Part shown: one piece after another, positions 35,609 to 45,203 of the stretch
Layout of the letters: the number at the start of each line of letters is the position of its first letter
How positions within the stretch are numbered: position 1 is the first letter of the stretch
Assembly (NCBI RefSeq): GCF_006547065.1
Contig: NZ_CP041243.1
Coordinates: 2,185,001 to 2,249,000 of the forward strand
DNA: 64,000 nt
From: Brevundimonas sp. M20
GTDB taxonomy: Bacteria > Pseudomonadota > Alphaproteobacteria > Caulobacterales > Caulobacteraceae
Reading direction: 5' to 3'
Made by a program: the position numbers and the translations under genes
Notes under the pieces: model-generated
What the model was told of the DNA's origin: nothing
Databases searched by the model: none
Seen by the model: only the letters and a program-made list of their open reading frames with translations

Positions 35609-36741
35609 CAGCCCTTCACTCCTTCATGCACCACGGCGCCGCCGTTGGTGACCACGGACGCCTTGAGGATTTCATCCTCCAGATCGACCGCCAGCGCGCC
35701 GTCCTTCACGAACAGCCCGACGAAAGCGACGAGGTTACGGGCGTAGAGGGCGCTGGCGTCCGCGGCGATCCGGCCCGGCAGGTTGGACCAGCCGACGATC
35801 TGGACGCCGTTCGGGGTGGTGACCACCTCGCCCGGCTTCGCGCCCTCGACGTTGCCGCCGTTATCGATGGCCAGATCGACCAGCACCGAGCCGGGCTTCA
35901 TCGAGGCCACATGCGCCGCCGTGACCAGACGCGGGGCCGGACGGCCGGGGATCAGTGCTGTGGTGATGACGATGTCCTGCTTGACGATGTGCGAGGCCGT
36001 CAGCTCGGCCTGCTTGGCCTGATACTCGGCCGACATCGGCTTGGCGTAGCCGGCGGCGGTTTCGGCGGCCTTGAACTCCTCGTCCTCGACGGCGACGAAT
36101 TTTGCCCCGAGCGACTCGACCTGCTCCTTGGAGGCCGGACGCACATCGGTGGCGGTCACCACCGCGCCCAGACGCCTGGCGGTGGCGATGGCCTGCAGCC
36201 CCGCGACGCCCGCGCCCATGACGAAGACCTTGGCCGCGGCGACCGTGCCCGCCGCCGTCATCATCATCGGGAAACCCTTGCCATAGGCGTAGGCGGCCTC
36301 GATCACGGCGCGATAGCCGGCGAGGTTGGCCTGCGACGACAGCACGTCCATCACCTGCGCCCGGGTGATGCGCGGCACGAACTCCATGGCGAAGGCGGTC
36401 GTCCCGGCCCCGGCCAGCGCCTGCACAGTATCCTTCTCGCGATAGGCGTCGAGCATGGCCGCGACGATCGCGCCGGGCTTCAGGGCGCTGATTTCCTGCG
36501 CGGTGGGACCACGCACCTTCAGCAGGATGTCCGCCCCGGTCAGAACCGCCTTGGTGTCCTTGGCCACCGTCGCCCCGGCGGCCTCATAGTCAGCGTCGGG
36601 AATGGATGAGCCCGCGCCCGTCCCCGCCTCGACCGTCACGGTCGCGCCCAGCGCGATGAGTTTCTTCACGGTCTCGGGAGTGACGGCGCAGCGCGTCTCG
36701 CCTTCACGGCGCTCGCGGGTCACGGCGATGGCGACGGCCAA
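35608..36741 (-). CDS. pntAA: NAD(P) transhydrogenase subunit alpha part 1 (PntAA)
   Basis: This soluble domain I binds NAD(H). The 377 residues include the motif RITRAQVMDVLSSQANLAGY and the NAD-binding loop VMGAGVAGLQAIATARRLGA. The start is a TTG at 36741 with the strong ribosome site GGGAGGGA before it. It is the first gene of the run pntAA-pntAB-x-pntB and following genes, and diverges from the OpgC-like gene with about 110 bases between starts, where the promoters must lie. Confidence 0.95.
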   Translation of the reverse strand: MAVAIAVTRERREGETRCAVTPETVKKLIALGATVTVEAGTGAGSSIPDADYEAAGATVAKDTKAVLTGADILLKVRGPTAQEISALKPGAIVAAMLDAYREKDTVQALAGAGTTAFAMEFVPRITRAQVMDVLSSQANLAGYRAVIEAAYAYGKGFPMMMTAAGTVAAAKVFVMGAGVAGLQAIATARRLGAVVTATDVRPASKEQVESLGAKFVAVEDEEFKAAETAAGYAKPMSAEYQAKQAELTASHIVKQDIVITTALIPGRPAPRLVTAAHVASMKPGSVLVDLAIDNGGNVEGAKPGEVVTTPNGVQIVGWSNLPGRIAADASALYARNLVAFVGLFVKDGALAVDLEDEILKASVVTNGGAVVHEGVKG

Positions 36742-36851
36742 GCGAATCCCTCCCTCTGTTCTCTCGTTGAGCGACGTTAGGCCGTTCTTCGGCGGCGCGT
36801 CAAAACCGCGCCCTCATGGACAGGCGGCCCGCGCTCGACCATAGACGCCGC

Positions 36852-38630
36852 GTGTCCACCGCCCCCGCCCAAAGTATGCGTCGCAATGATCTGGACTGGA
36901 TCCGGGTCGCGGCCTTCGGCCTGCTGATCCTGTATCATGTGGCCCTGGTCTATGCGCCGTACGACTGGCACATCCACAGCGCCCACACATTCGGCTGGCT
37001 GCATGAAGCGCTGCTGCTGACCAATCCCTGGCGGCTGACCCTGCTGTTCCTCGTCTCGGGCGCGGCCCTGCGCTTCATGACCGGACGGCGCTCTCCGGCA
37101 CAGACCCTGCGCGCCCGAGCGGAGCGACTGATTCCCCCGCTGATCTTCGGCGCACTGGTGCTGGTGCCGATCCAGTCCTTTGTGGAGGCCATCGACAAGG
37201 GCGGCTTCACCGGCAATTTCGCCGACTGGCTGTGGCATGAGTTCAGCCCGTCAGGCCTCGCCAACGGGGTGCCGGTCAATCACCTGTGGTTCATCGTCTA
37301 CATCGCGGTCTACAGCCTGATCACCATCGGCCTGATGACCCGCCCGACCCTGATGGCGAGGACCGAGTCCTGGCTGGCGCGGAACATGACCGGGTGGCGG
37401 CTGGTCGTGATACCTCTGGCCTATCTGGTTGTGATCCGGATCGTGCTGTTCCCGACCTTCGGCATCACCAACAAGCTGACGTGGGATTTCTACAACCACT
37501 TCCTGTCGCTGGGGGCCTTCCTGTTCGGCTTCCTGATCGTGCGGCAGGATGCGTTCTGGGCCGAGCTTGAACGCAAACGGCGCCTGTTCGCCGTGATCGC
37601 CCTGATCGCCCTGCCGATCATGATGCTGCAGGCGTGGCACCCGGGCGGCGCGACGTGGTTCGGCATTCCGCGCGCGCTCGTCTTCGCCATCGACCAGTGG
37701 GCGATGATCGCCGCCCTCCTGGGCTACGCCAGCCGCTATCTGCGTAACACCAAAGGGCCGGCGCTGCCCTACCTCGTGGATGCGACCTTCCCCCTCTATC
37801 TGGCGCACCAGACCGTGCTGGTCGTGGCGATGTGGTTCATCCGCCCCGCCGACCTGCCGGCCCCGATCGAGGCGGCCTGTCTGGTCGGCGTCACCTTCGG
37901 CGTCAGCCTGCTGATCTACGAGATCGTGCGCCGTATCCCGTTGATCCGCCCGATCTGGGGGCTGAAGCCCTTTCCGGTCCCGGAGGGTCGCGCGAAATAC
38001 CACCGCCGCCGTCGCCTGCTGTGGATCGGCATGGCGGCGCCGGTGCTGGCGCTGGCCGCCGTGCTGATCGGGGTCGCGACCTGGCCGGGCTTCAATCACG
38101 CGACCCAGTACCTCAGCGAACTGGGCGGCGCCTCGGCCCCGCTGCCGCTGATCTTCAACGGCGGGGTCTTCATCGCCGGCGGTATGTGCATCGCGGCCGG
38201 CGTGGGCTTCGGCCTGGCGATCCACGCCCTGACCGGCGGCCGCGTCGTGGCGGCCCTGACCGCCGCGGTCTTCATTCTGGCGGGGATCGGCCTGTCGGCT
38301 TCCAGCCTCTATCCGTGGCCCGACCCACGGCACATGGCGATCAACCTCGGCCTGGGCATCCAGCTTGCGCCCCTGCTGCTGCTGTGGGGTCTGTGGAAGC
38401 ACATGGACCTGCGCCGCCTGAAGATTTTCCTGCTGGTCGTCTTCGTCGCCATGGCGGTTCTGACGGTGCTCACCAAGCATCTGGTCTTGCCCGGCACGGT
38501 CAATGACGCCAATGTCGGCTGGTGGGAGCGCGCCTACGCGATCATCCTCGTCGGATGGGTGGGAGTCGCCGCCTGGGTGCTGGATCGCCGACTCAAGGCG
38601 CATGCCGGGGCTGCGACAGAGGCCGAGTGA
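36852..38630 (+). CDS. OpgC-like acyltransferase fused to a DUF998-like membrane domain
   Basis: The N-terminal 370 residues form an acyltransferase 3 domain resembling OpgC/MdoC (DLDWIRVAAFGLLILYHVAL, then PYDWHIHSAH and NHLWFIVYI), the enzyme that adds succinyl groups to periplasmic glucans in E. coli. From about residue 400, a second membrane domain begins (WPGFNHATQYLSELGG and about six helices), resembling DUF998. The whole is about 592 residues with sixteen or so helices. Starts at 36816 (ATG), 36852 (GTG) and 36876 (ATG) are possible; I use GTG because MSTAP-like N-termini are usual. The next gene is opgH. Confidence 0.78.
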   Translation: MSTAPAQSMRRNDLDWIRVAAFGLLILYHVALVYAPYDWHIHSAHTFGWLHEALLLTNPWRLTLLFLVSGAALRFMTGRRSPAQTLRARAERLIPPLIFGALVLVPIQSFVEAIDKGGFTGNFADWLWHEFSPSGLANGVPVNHLWFIVYIAVYSLITIGLMTRPTLMARTESWLARNMTGWRLVVIPLAYLVVIRIVLFPTFGITNKLTWDFYNHFLSLGAFLFGFLIVRQDAFWAELERKRRLFAVIALIALPIMMLQAWHPGGATWFGIPRALVFAIDQWAMIAALLGYASRYLRNTKGPALPYLVDATFPLYLAHQTVLVVAMWFIRPADLPAPIEAACLVGVTFGVSLLIYEIVRRIPLIRPIWGLKPFPVPEGRAKYHRRRRLLWIGMAAPVLALAAVLIGVATWPGFNHATQYLSELGGASAPLPLIFNGGVFIAGGMCIAAGVGFGLAIHALTGGRVVAALTAAVFILAGIGLSASSLYPWPDPRHMAINLGLGIQLAPLLLLWGLWKHMDLRRLKIFLLVVFVAMAVLTVLTKHLVLPGTVNDANVGWWERAYAIILVGWVGVAAWVLDRRLKAHAGAATEAE

Positions 38631-38753
38631 GCCTTCAGGCCCTGACGGTCACGCTCCGCAAACCCCCGTACCGTCTGCCTGCTCACATTTTTCTTCGACT
38701 CTTCACCATTGCGTGATTGAAAATCGCGCGGAAGTGATCGACATTGTGAGCCG

Positions 38754-38768
38754 TGTTGCAATGCAACA
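38754..38768. promoter_or_regulatory. Perfect palindrome upstream of opgH
   Basis: TGTTGCA-A-TGCAACA is a perfect 7-1-7 palindrome, ending 51 bases before the opgH start. It looks like a repressor or activator operator, but the factor is unknown. The 189-base gap from 38631 to 38819 has no other gene and must contain the opgH promoter. Confidence 0.5.
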
Positions 38769-38819
38769 AGTCCCCTCCGGCGTCCGGCCGGCAGTTGGAA
38801 CAGAGGCCTGGAACAACGC

Positions 38820-40724
38820 ATGACCCATCAAGCGATCCGGATCGACGCCGCCAACGCCCCTGAAGGCCTTGACGAGCGTCCGGCCTGGACCTGGCTGCCC
38901 GAGGAAGCCCCTCTGGCCATGCCGCGTCAGTCCCTGAACAGCTGGGACGCCACCCCTGACGTCCCCACGCCCGTGACCTCGCCCGTCAACGTCGGCGGCC
39001 GTCGCCTGCTGCTCACCGCCCTGACCGCTTTTGTTACAGCCCTGGCCCTGATCGCGCCGGTGGCCCTGTTCGCGCGCCATGGCTTCGACGCGCTGGAACT
39101 GGTGTCGCTGAGCGTCTTCGCGATTCTCATCACCGCCATCGGTTGCTGGTTCTCCAGCGCCGCCATCGGTTTCTGGGTGCTGCTGACCGGCCGCGAACAG
39201 GACGACCTGAGCTTCGCCCCGCATCCGCCCGAGCCGACCCAGCGCACCGCCCTGCTGATGCCGCTGTATAACGAGGACGCCCGCGCGGCCTTCGCGCGTC
39301 TGGCCGTGATCGACAACTCACTCGCCCGCCTCGGCGTCTCGGACGCCTTCGACATCTTCGTGCTGAGCGACTCGACCAAGGCCGAGGCCGCCGATCAGGA
39401 ACGTCAGGCCTATCTGGGCTTCCGCGCCCACGCCCACAGCCGCGTCTTCTATCGCCGCCGTGAGAAGAATATCGAGCGCAAGTGCGGCAACCTGGCCGAA
39501 TGGACCCACCGCTTCGGCGCCGCCTATCCGTTCATGCTGGTGCTGGACGCCGACTCGACCATGGCCGGTGAGACCATCATGCGCATGGTCGACGCCATGG
39601 AGCGCAATCCGGGCATCGGCCTGCTGCAGACCACGCCGACCATCATCAAGGGTCAGACCCTGTTCGCTCGCGTGTCGCAGTTCAGCGTGCGCCTGTACGG
39701 TCGCGTCGCCGCCGCTGGTCTGGCCTGGTGGGCCGGTTCGGAAGGCAGCTACTGGGGCCACAACGCCATCCTGCGCACCGAGGCTTTCGCCTCGACCGCC
39801 CACCTGCCGATCCTGCCGGGTCGCGAGCCGTTCGGCGGCGCCATCCTGAGCCACGACACCGTCGAGGCCGCCCTGCTGCGCCGCGCCGGCTGGGCCGTGC
39901 ACGTCACCGCCGCCCTGGACGGCAGCTGTGAAGAAACCCCGGCCACCATGCTGGACTTCATCCAGCGCGACCACCGCTGGTGCCAGGGCAACATGCAGCA
40001 CCTGGGTCTGCTGAAGACCCGCAGCATGACCGTCATGAACCGCGTTCAGATGGCCATGGGCTTCATGGCCTACTTCTCCTCTCCCCTGTGGCTGGCGTCG
40101 CTGGTCGCCGGCATGGTGATCCAGCTGCAGTACCCGACCGACTGGTCGTCGTTCGCCTACCTGCTGAATCCCGAGTTCTCGCCCTTCATGCTGGCCACCC
40201 TGCTGTCGGGCGTGCTGCTGATCGGACCCAAGGTCATGGGCGGCCTGCTGGTTCTCAGCCGTCCGCGCGAGCGCCGCGCCTTCGGCGGCGGCAAACGCAT
40301 CGCCAAGGGCATGGCCATGGAAATCTTCCTGTCGGCCCTGATCGCTCCGATCATGATGGTCGCCAACACCAAGGCCATCATCCAGATCGCCTCCGGCCAC
40401 GACGCCGGCTGGAAGGCCCAGGACCGCGACGCCGACGGCGTCAGCTGGCGCGACGCCTTCCGCGCCATGCGCTGGCAGATGGCCACGGGCCTGCTGTTCT
40501 GCGTCGGTCTGTGCTTCCGCCCGGATCTCGTCACCTGGTTCGCCCCGGTGGTCCTGCCTCTGCTGTTCTCGGCTCCGCTGGTGGTCCTGACCTCGCGTCG
40601 CCGTCTGGGCGACGCCGCCGCCAAGGCCGGCTATCTGGCTGTCCCGGACGAGGCGGGCGTCAGCGTCAGCACCATCCCCAGCGCCCCGCAGGCTTCCGCC
40701 CTGCGCGCCGTCGCCGGGGTCTGA
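38820..40724 (+). CDS. opgH: Glucans biosynthesis glucosyltransferase OpgH
   Basis: OpgH polymerises glucose from UDP-glucose into the backbone of osmoregulated periplasmic glucans at the inner membrane. The 634 residues show two N-terminal helices (about 63-125), a GT2 catalytic domain with MPLYNED, LDADSTM (DxD), and the QRDHRW (Q/RxxRW) motif, then four or more helices. The family usually comes with opgG; no opgG is in this window, but the OpgC-like gene is just upstream. Two hairpins follow the gene. Confidence 0.94.
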   Translation: MTHQAIRIDAANAPEGLDERPAWTWLPEEAPLAMPRQSLNSWDATPDVPTPVTSPVNVGGRRLLLTALTAFVTALALIAPVALFARHGFDALELVSLSVFAILITAIGCWFSSAAIGFWVLLTGREQDDLSFAPHPPEPTQRTALLMPLYNEDARAAFARLAVIDNSLARLGVSDAFDIFVLSDSTKAEAADQERQAYLGFRAHAHSRVFYRRREKNIERKCGNLAEWTHRFGAAYPFMLVLDADSTMAGETIMRMVDAMERNPGIGLLQTTPTIIKGQTLFARVSQFSVRLYGRVAAAGLAWWAGSEGSYWGHNAILRTEAFASTAHLPILPGREPFGGAILSHDTVEAALLRRAGWAVHVTAALDGSCEETPATMLDFIQRDHRWCQGNMQHLGLLKTRSMTVMNRVQMAMGFMAYFSSPLWLASLVAGMVIQLQYPTDWSSFAYLLNPEFSPFMLATLLSGVLLIGPKVMGGLLVLSRPRERRAFGGGKRIAKGMAMEIFLSALIAPIMMVANTKAIIQIASGHDAGWKAQDRDADGVSWRDAFRAMRWQMATGLLFCVGLCFRPDLVTWFAPVVLPLLFSAPLVVLTSRRRLGDAAAKAGYLAVPDEAGVSVSTIPSAPQASALRAVAGV

Positions 40725-40756
40725 CCGGAGGCCTGCACGCCGCGGCCACGCCTTCC

Positions 40757-40795
40757 CAACGCCCCTCGTCTCTCCGGCGCAGGGGCGTTGTCGTA
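40757..40795 (+). terminator. Hairpin downstream of opgH
   Basis: CAACGCCCCT and AGGGGCGTTG pair with a 14-base loop, 32 bases after the opgH stop. A run of T is weak (TTGTCG), so it is a possible rather than certain intrinsic terminator. Confidence 0.5.
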
Positions 40796-40835
40796 TCCGG
40801 CCTCCACAACGCCCCCGGCCCGGAATCGCGGGCAT

Positions 40836-40868
40836 GAAAAAGCCGGGCTGCGCGAACAGCCCGGCTCT
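40836..40868 (-). terminator. Intrinsic terminator of the cytochrome oxidase subunit IV gene
   Basis: On the minus strand the arms AGCCGGGCTG and CAGCCCGGCT enclose a six-base loop and are followed by TTTTT. It sits 47 bases after the stop of the minus-strand gene and may also stop opgH transcription from the other side. Confidence 0.8.
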
Positions 40869-40914
40869 TCAATCACCCGGATCAGACCGCCGCGGCCGAA
40901 GCGCGGCCCGGTCG

Positions 40915-41154
40915 TCAGTGCTTCTTCGGCGAACGCAGGAAGAATATGCCCACGGCCAGCAGGACGATCGCCGCGCCGGCGCCGACCAGCAGGCTGCCGT
41001 CGTACATGAAGCCGATCGTCAGGAAGGTCAGCAGGACGGCAATGCCCAGCGAGCCATACTTCGACAGGACCATGAACAGGTCGTAGGTCGACTTCTGCTC
41101 CTGGATTTCCATGCTGCCGCGAACGTAGTCGTCGTGTGCGTGAGGATCAGCCAT
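40915..41154 (-). CDS. aa3-type cytochrome c oxidase subunit IV
   Basis: The 79-residue protein is a small bacterial subunit IV of aa3 oxidase, found as an orphan gene in many alphaproteobacteria. The family pattern is clear: YVRGSMEIQEQKSTYDLFMV, followed by two helices (about 33-50 and 55-72). It binds the main oxidase subunits in the inner membrane; its exact role is not known. The main cox genes are elsewhere. Confidence 0.85.
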   Translation of the reverse strand: MADPHAHDDYVRGSMEIQEQKSTYDLFMVLSKYGSLGIAVLLTFLTIGFMYDGSLLVGAGAAIVLLAVGIFFLRSPKKH

Positions 41155-41216
41155 AGGTCGGGTCCGGATTCGGAAAGGAAGAGTTCGCCGCCCTTATAGC
41201 GTTGCGGCGCTCAGGC

Positions 41217-42611
41217 TCAAGCGGGCGGCGCGATTTCGCCTTGGTCGAGCGCCGCCAGAACGTCGCGGGTGAAGGCGATGGGATCGAACCGCTTTCCGGT
41301 CGGGTCCTCGCCCCGGCGAACGATGACGATGTTCCGGCTGGGCACGATGATGACGTACTGGCCCCGGTTGCCGTTGGCCGAGATGGTGTCCGGCGGAATG
41401 CCCTCCGACCGGTTCATCAGCCAGAAGGTCGCGCCATAGCCCTGCAGGCCGTCCGGCTGCGGCCCGGAGGGCGTAGAGACATACTCCAGCCAGTTCTCCG
41501 GCAGGATGCGCTCGCCCTCCCAGACGCCGTTATTGGCGTACAGCTGACCGAAACGGGCGAGGTCGCGGGCTGTGCTCCAGACTTGGCTGGAGAGAACATA
41601 GTTCCCGCGCCAATCGGTCTCGGCGACCGTGTCAGTCATCCCCAGACGTTCGAACAGTTCCAGCGGCGGATGAGCCCGGAACGTTGGCTTGATCGCCATC
41701 ACCGCCAGCAAAATATCGTTGTTGGCATAGCGGAACCGCGTCCCCGGCGGGGCGATCAGTGGCCAGCCCGTCACCTGCTCGTCTACCCCGACCCCGCCAA
41801 AATAGATGGCGTCCGTGCGGTTCCCCGCCGTGTCGCTGGTCAGGCCCGAGGCCATTCGCAGCAATTGGTCGAGCGTAATCGTGGCGCGCGGATCACCATC
41901 CCCGTAATCCCGGGGGTCCATATCCGCTGGAGAGAGCCAGTCGGCGATGTCGGCGCGGGCGTATACGTTGACCTCGCCGCGTTGCACCGCCGCTCCAACG
42001 ATCGTTCCGGCCAGACTCTTCGCCACTGACCAAGTCCGTTGGGGCGTGTCCACGCCGAAGCCTTCGGCATACCGTTCCGCAACGATCCGGCCGTTCTGAA
42101 GAACAATCACCGCCGTGGTGTTGGCGCCTTCTCCGAACTCACCGTCGAAGGCGCCACTGACAGCGTCATCCAAACCCACCGCATTTCCGCTGGGATCGGC
42201 CAGTTCCAACGGGAGGCCCGACGTCCGAAAACCCTCGTGATCGATATGCCAGCGCGGCCCCTTCGACCCCACAGGCAGAATGCGACACCCGGAAAGACGC
42301 ATGTAGGCCGCAAACCGTGGAGGCATCGCGTCATCCCACACGACGGAGACCCCGTCCTCGGTGATCTCGACCGGCATCTCGCGCGCCAGCGCGTCCAGCT
42401 CCGGATAGATCCCGACGAGCTCGTTGGCCTCGACGCTCTCCAACGTCCGCGTCGTACCCGCCGCCTCGGCATTCTTCAGGGCGCTGCACACCGTCAACGC
42501 CTTGTACCCCGCCGCCATGGCGCGGGTGGCCGGGGACGTCGCGGGCGCCGGGGTCTGGGCGGCGGCGGGCAGGGCGAGGGCGGCGGCCGCCGCGAAGATC
42601 AGGAAGCGCAT
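41217..42611 (-). CDS. Serine hydrolase of the beta-lactamase class C family
   Basis: The 464-residue protein starts at the ATG at 42611, giving a signal peptide (MRFLIFAAAAALALPAAAQ). The penicillin-binding-like domain has the SxxK motif in WSVAKS and YAN as the second catalytic motif. Such enzymes include esterases, D-aminopeptidases and class C beta-lactamases; a simple beta-lactamase is unlikely given length and an N-terminal extension of about 130 residues. It acts in the periplasm. Substrate is unknown. Confidence 0.85.
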   Translation of the reverse strand: MRFLIFAAAAALALPAAAQTPAPATSPATRAMAAGYKALTVCSALKNAEAAGTTRTLESVEANELVGIYPELDALAREMPVEITEDGVSVVWDDAMPPRFAAYMRLSGCRILPVGSKGPRWHIDHEGFRTSGLPLELADPSGNAVGLDDAVSGAFDGEFGEGANTTAVIVLQNGRIVAERYAEGFGVDTPQRTWSVAKSLAGTIVGAAVQRGEVNVYARADIADWLSPADMDPRDYGDGDPRATITLDQLLRMASGLTSDTAGNRTDAIYFGGVGVDEQVTGWPLIAPPGTRFRYANNDILLAVMAIKPTFRAHPPLELFERLGMTDTVAETDWRGNYVLSSQVWSTARDLARFGQLYANNGVWEGERILPENWLEYVSTPSGPQPDGLQGYGATFWLMNRSEGIPPDTISANGNRGQYVIIVPSRNIVIVRRGEDPTGKRFDPIAFTRDVLAALDQGEIAPPA

Positions 42612-42648
42612 GGCCGGGACGGTCGCCCGCCCCCGTCCGACCGTCAAC

Positions 42649-44451
42649 TCAGACCAGCGCCTCGAACTGGTCGATCAGCCGCTCCAGCCGCTTGGTCCCG
42701 ATGGCCCAGAAGGCCGGATCGCGCGGGTTGAGGCCGAACGGGGCCAGCGCCTCGACATAGCCCTTGGACCCGCCGCCCGCGAGAAGCTCACGGTACAGGG
42801 GCGTGAAGGCCTGCGGGTCCTTCGCCCGCGTCTCCATCAACGCCGCCACCAGCAGGTCGCCGAAGGCGTAGGCATAGACGTAGAACGGCGAGTGGACGAA
42901 GTGGCTGACATAGCTCCACCAGTGCTCGTACCCCGGGTTCAGCGTCACCGCCGGGCCCAGACTGGCACCCATCTCCTCCAGCCAGATCTCGCCGATCCGC
43001 TCGACCGGGACTTCGCCCTTCGCCCGCTCGTCGTGGAAGCGGGTCTCGAAGCGGTGGAAGGCGATCTGGCGCACCACGGTGTTCAACCCGTCCTCGATCC
43101 GCCCGGCCAACAGGCCGCGCTTCTCCGCCTCAGGAGCCGTCTTCAGCAAGCGGTCGAAGGTCAGGCCCTCGGCGAAGATCGAGGCGGTCTCGGCCAGTGT
43201 CAGGGGCGTATCGGCCAGCAGGCTGCCCTGCCCCGCCGCCAGCGTCTGGTGCACGCCATGACCCAGCTCATGCGCCAGCGTCAGCACGTCCCGCCGCTCG
43301 CCCATCCAGTTCAGAAACACATAGGGGTGCCGGTCCGAGGTCACCGGATGGGCGTAGGCGCCCGACTGCTTGCCCGGACGCGCCTTGCCGTCGATCCACG
43401 GCCTGTCGAAGAAGCCCTGCGCCCGACCGGCGAAATCGCCGCCCAGATCACCAAAGCTGTCCAGCACCAGCGCCTTGCCCGCCGACCAGTCGTATCCACG
43501 CGGCGCCGTGGTCTCCAGCGGGGCGTTGCGATCCCACTGGTCCAGCTTCGCCTTGCCCAGCACCTTCGCCTTCAGGGCGTAGTAGCGATGCGACAGCACC
43601 GGATAGGCGGCGGTCACGGCCTCGGCCATCGCGTCGACGGATTCGCCATGCACCTCATTGGAAAGATGGCGGCCGTCAGCGGGGCGTTTGAAGCCGCGCC
43701 ATTTATCTTCCAGCGCCTTGTCGGCGGCCACGGTGTTCAGCACCAGCGCCATGGTCGAGGCGCGAGCGGCCAGCGCCTCATCCAGCCCCTGCGCGGCGGC
43801 CTTGCGCCTCGCTTCCTTCGGGTCCGACAGCCGGTTCAGCGCCTCGGCGAGAGTCAGTTCATCCTTGCCCGCCTTCACCTTCATGGCCGCCAGCGTCTCA
43901 TCGAACAGGCGCGGCCACTGGGCGCTGATCGGCCCACGCTCGGCCAGAAAGGTCTCCAGCTCCTGAGACAGCTCGTGCGGCTTCATCGCCCGCGTCCGGC
44001 GCAGCCAGGGACTCCAGCGGGCGGCGGCCGGATACGCCTTCAGCGCGGCCTCGACCGCATCGTCGTCCAGTTGGTTGATCTCCAGCGTGACCCAGACGGT
44101 CGGGGTGGCGATGGCCGTCAGCTTCTCGCGCACCGTGGCTTCAAAGCCCTGCGCGCCCGCGTCATTGCGGTTGGTCGAGGCGGCCAGGAAGGCGTAGGCC
44201 CCCAGCGCACCCAGAACATCCGACGCCTGCTCATACAGGGTGATGACCCGGTCCAGCCGCTGTCCCAGCAGCGCCGGATCGGTCTGCGCCGCCGCCAACT
44301 GCCCTTGCAGTCTGTTCAACTCGGCGACCAGCGCCCGCGCGCGCTCCAGATCGGTTTCGATGCGGGCGTCCTCGCGAGAGGCGTACAGGTCGGACAAATC
44401 CCAGACGGGGGCGTCCAGCGAATCGACGGGGGTCTTGAAGGGGGCGTTCAT
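42649..44451 (-). CDS. M3 family oligoendopeptidase (PepF type)
   Basis: The cytoplasmic zinc peptidase has 600 residues from the ATG at 44451. The active site is HELGHGVHQ (HExxH) near residue 395, followed by the M3 glutamate helix (TASIFAEGLTFDRLL). Oligoendopeptidase F cuts peptides of 7-17 residues. It ends 37 bases before the hydrolase start and may be in one transcript. Confidence 0.93.
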   Translation of the reverse strand: MNAPFKTPVDSLDAPVWDLSDLYASREDARIETDLERARALVAELNRLQGQLAAAQTDPALLGQRLDRVITLYEQASDVLGALGAYAFLAASTNRNDAGAQGFEATVREKLTAIATPTVWVTLEINQLDDDAVEAALKAYPAAARWSPWLRRTRAMKPHELSQELETFLAERGPISAQWPRLFDETLAAMKVKAGKDELTLAEALNRLSDPKEARRKAAAQGLDEALAARASTMALVLNTVAADKALEDKWRGFKRPADGRHLSNEVHGESVDAMAEAVTAAYPVLSHRYYALKAKVLGKAKLDQWDRNAPLETTAPRGYDWSAGKALVLDSFGDLGGDFAGRAQGFFDRPWIDGKARPGKQSGAYAHPVTSDRHPYVFLNWMGERRDVLTLAHELGHGVHQTLAAGQGSLLADTPLTLAETASIFAEGLTFDRLLKTAPEAEKRGLLAGRIEDGLNTVVRQIAFHRFETRFHDERAKGEVPVERIGEIWLEEMGASLGPAVTLNPGYEHWWSYVSHFVHSPFYVYAYAFGDLLVAALMETRAKDPQAFTPLYRELLAGGGSKGYVEALAPFGLNPRDPAFWAIGTKRLERLIDQFEALV

Positions 44452-44525
44452 GCCTTCCGTTGTGGGGACGCGAACGCTCCGGCGCAACAGTCGGGCCGTC
44501 GCGCGACGAACGACCGCGAGGCGCC

Positions 44526-45146
44526 CTACTTGCTGCGCGACGGAGCCGGCGACGGGACCGCATCGTCCGTCAAGCCTGCGCCCGCCCGCATGTCGCGACG
44601 CAGCGCCTGCAATTCAGCGGGGGTGCACCCGTAGTGCTGGCACATTCGGGTCGCCATTTTCTCGAGCATCTGGGGCAGGACAGCCATCACCGCGCGGTTC
44701 GCTTCCGGCATTACCGCCATGCTCTTGCGCGCGATCTCCCGGCCCATGGGCGTGTCGAAGAAACCGACCATGGCTTCCAGCTCCGGCTCGGTGAAAACCG
44801 TCGCGAAAACCGGAACCATCTCATTGATCATCGCCGGGACCATGTCGGCCGTAAGCTCGGCCGTCAGACTGACGATGAAGCGACGATCAGCGTCGGGCAG
44901 GCCCTGCATACTCTGGTCGTTGGCCATCTCCTCGCCCAGCATCTCGTGGATCACGCCTTCGAACTGGTCGGTCAGCATCAGTTCGAGGTAGCGACGGCTC
45001 AACTCCAGCTGATGCGGAGATGGCGCCCGCTCCGCCGTAGGCGGGCGAACCTGAATCAGGCGCTCGCCCTGCTGGGCCAACGCCGGCGTGGCGATCAGGC
45101 AGGTCGCGGCCAGCAGGCCTGCGGCGCCAGCGGAAATGAAACGCAT
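44526..45146 (-). CDS. DUF2059 domain secreted protein, copy 1
   Basis: The 206-residue protein has a signal peptide (MRFISAGAAGLLAATCLIAT, cut after ALA). The helical DUF2059 domain is shown by LSRRYLELMLTDQFEGVIHE and ELEAMVGFFDTPMGREIARKS. It ends with two cysteines (CQHYGC), probably paired. Function is unknown for the family. It is one of three paralogues in this window. Confidence 0.82.
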   Translation of the reverse strand: MRFISAGAAGLLAATCLIATPALAQQGERLIQVRPPTAERAPSPHQLELSRRYLELMLTDQFEGVIHEMLGEEMANDQSMQGLPDADRRFIVSLTAELTADMVPAMINEMVPVFATVFTEPELEAMVGFFDTPMGREIARKSMAVMPEANRAVMAVLPQMLEKMATRMCQHYGCTPAELQALRRDMRAGAGLTDDAVPSPAPSRSK

Positions 45147-45203
45147 GATGGTGTCCCCCGGTTCGCGCCATTGTTTCGCGAAGCCCCCGCTGGACACAAT
45201 CGT

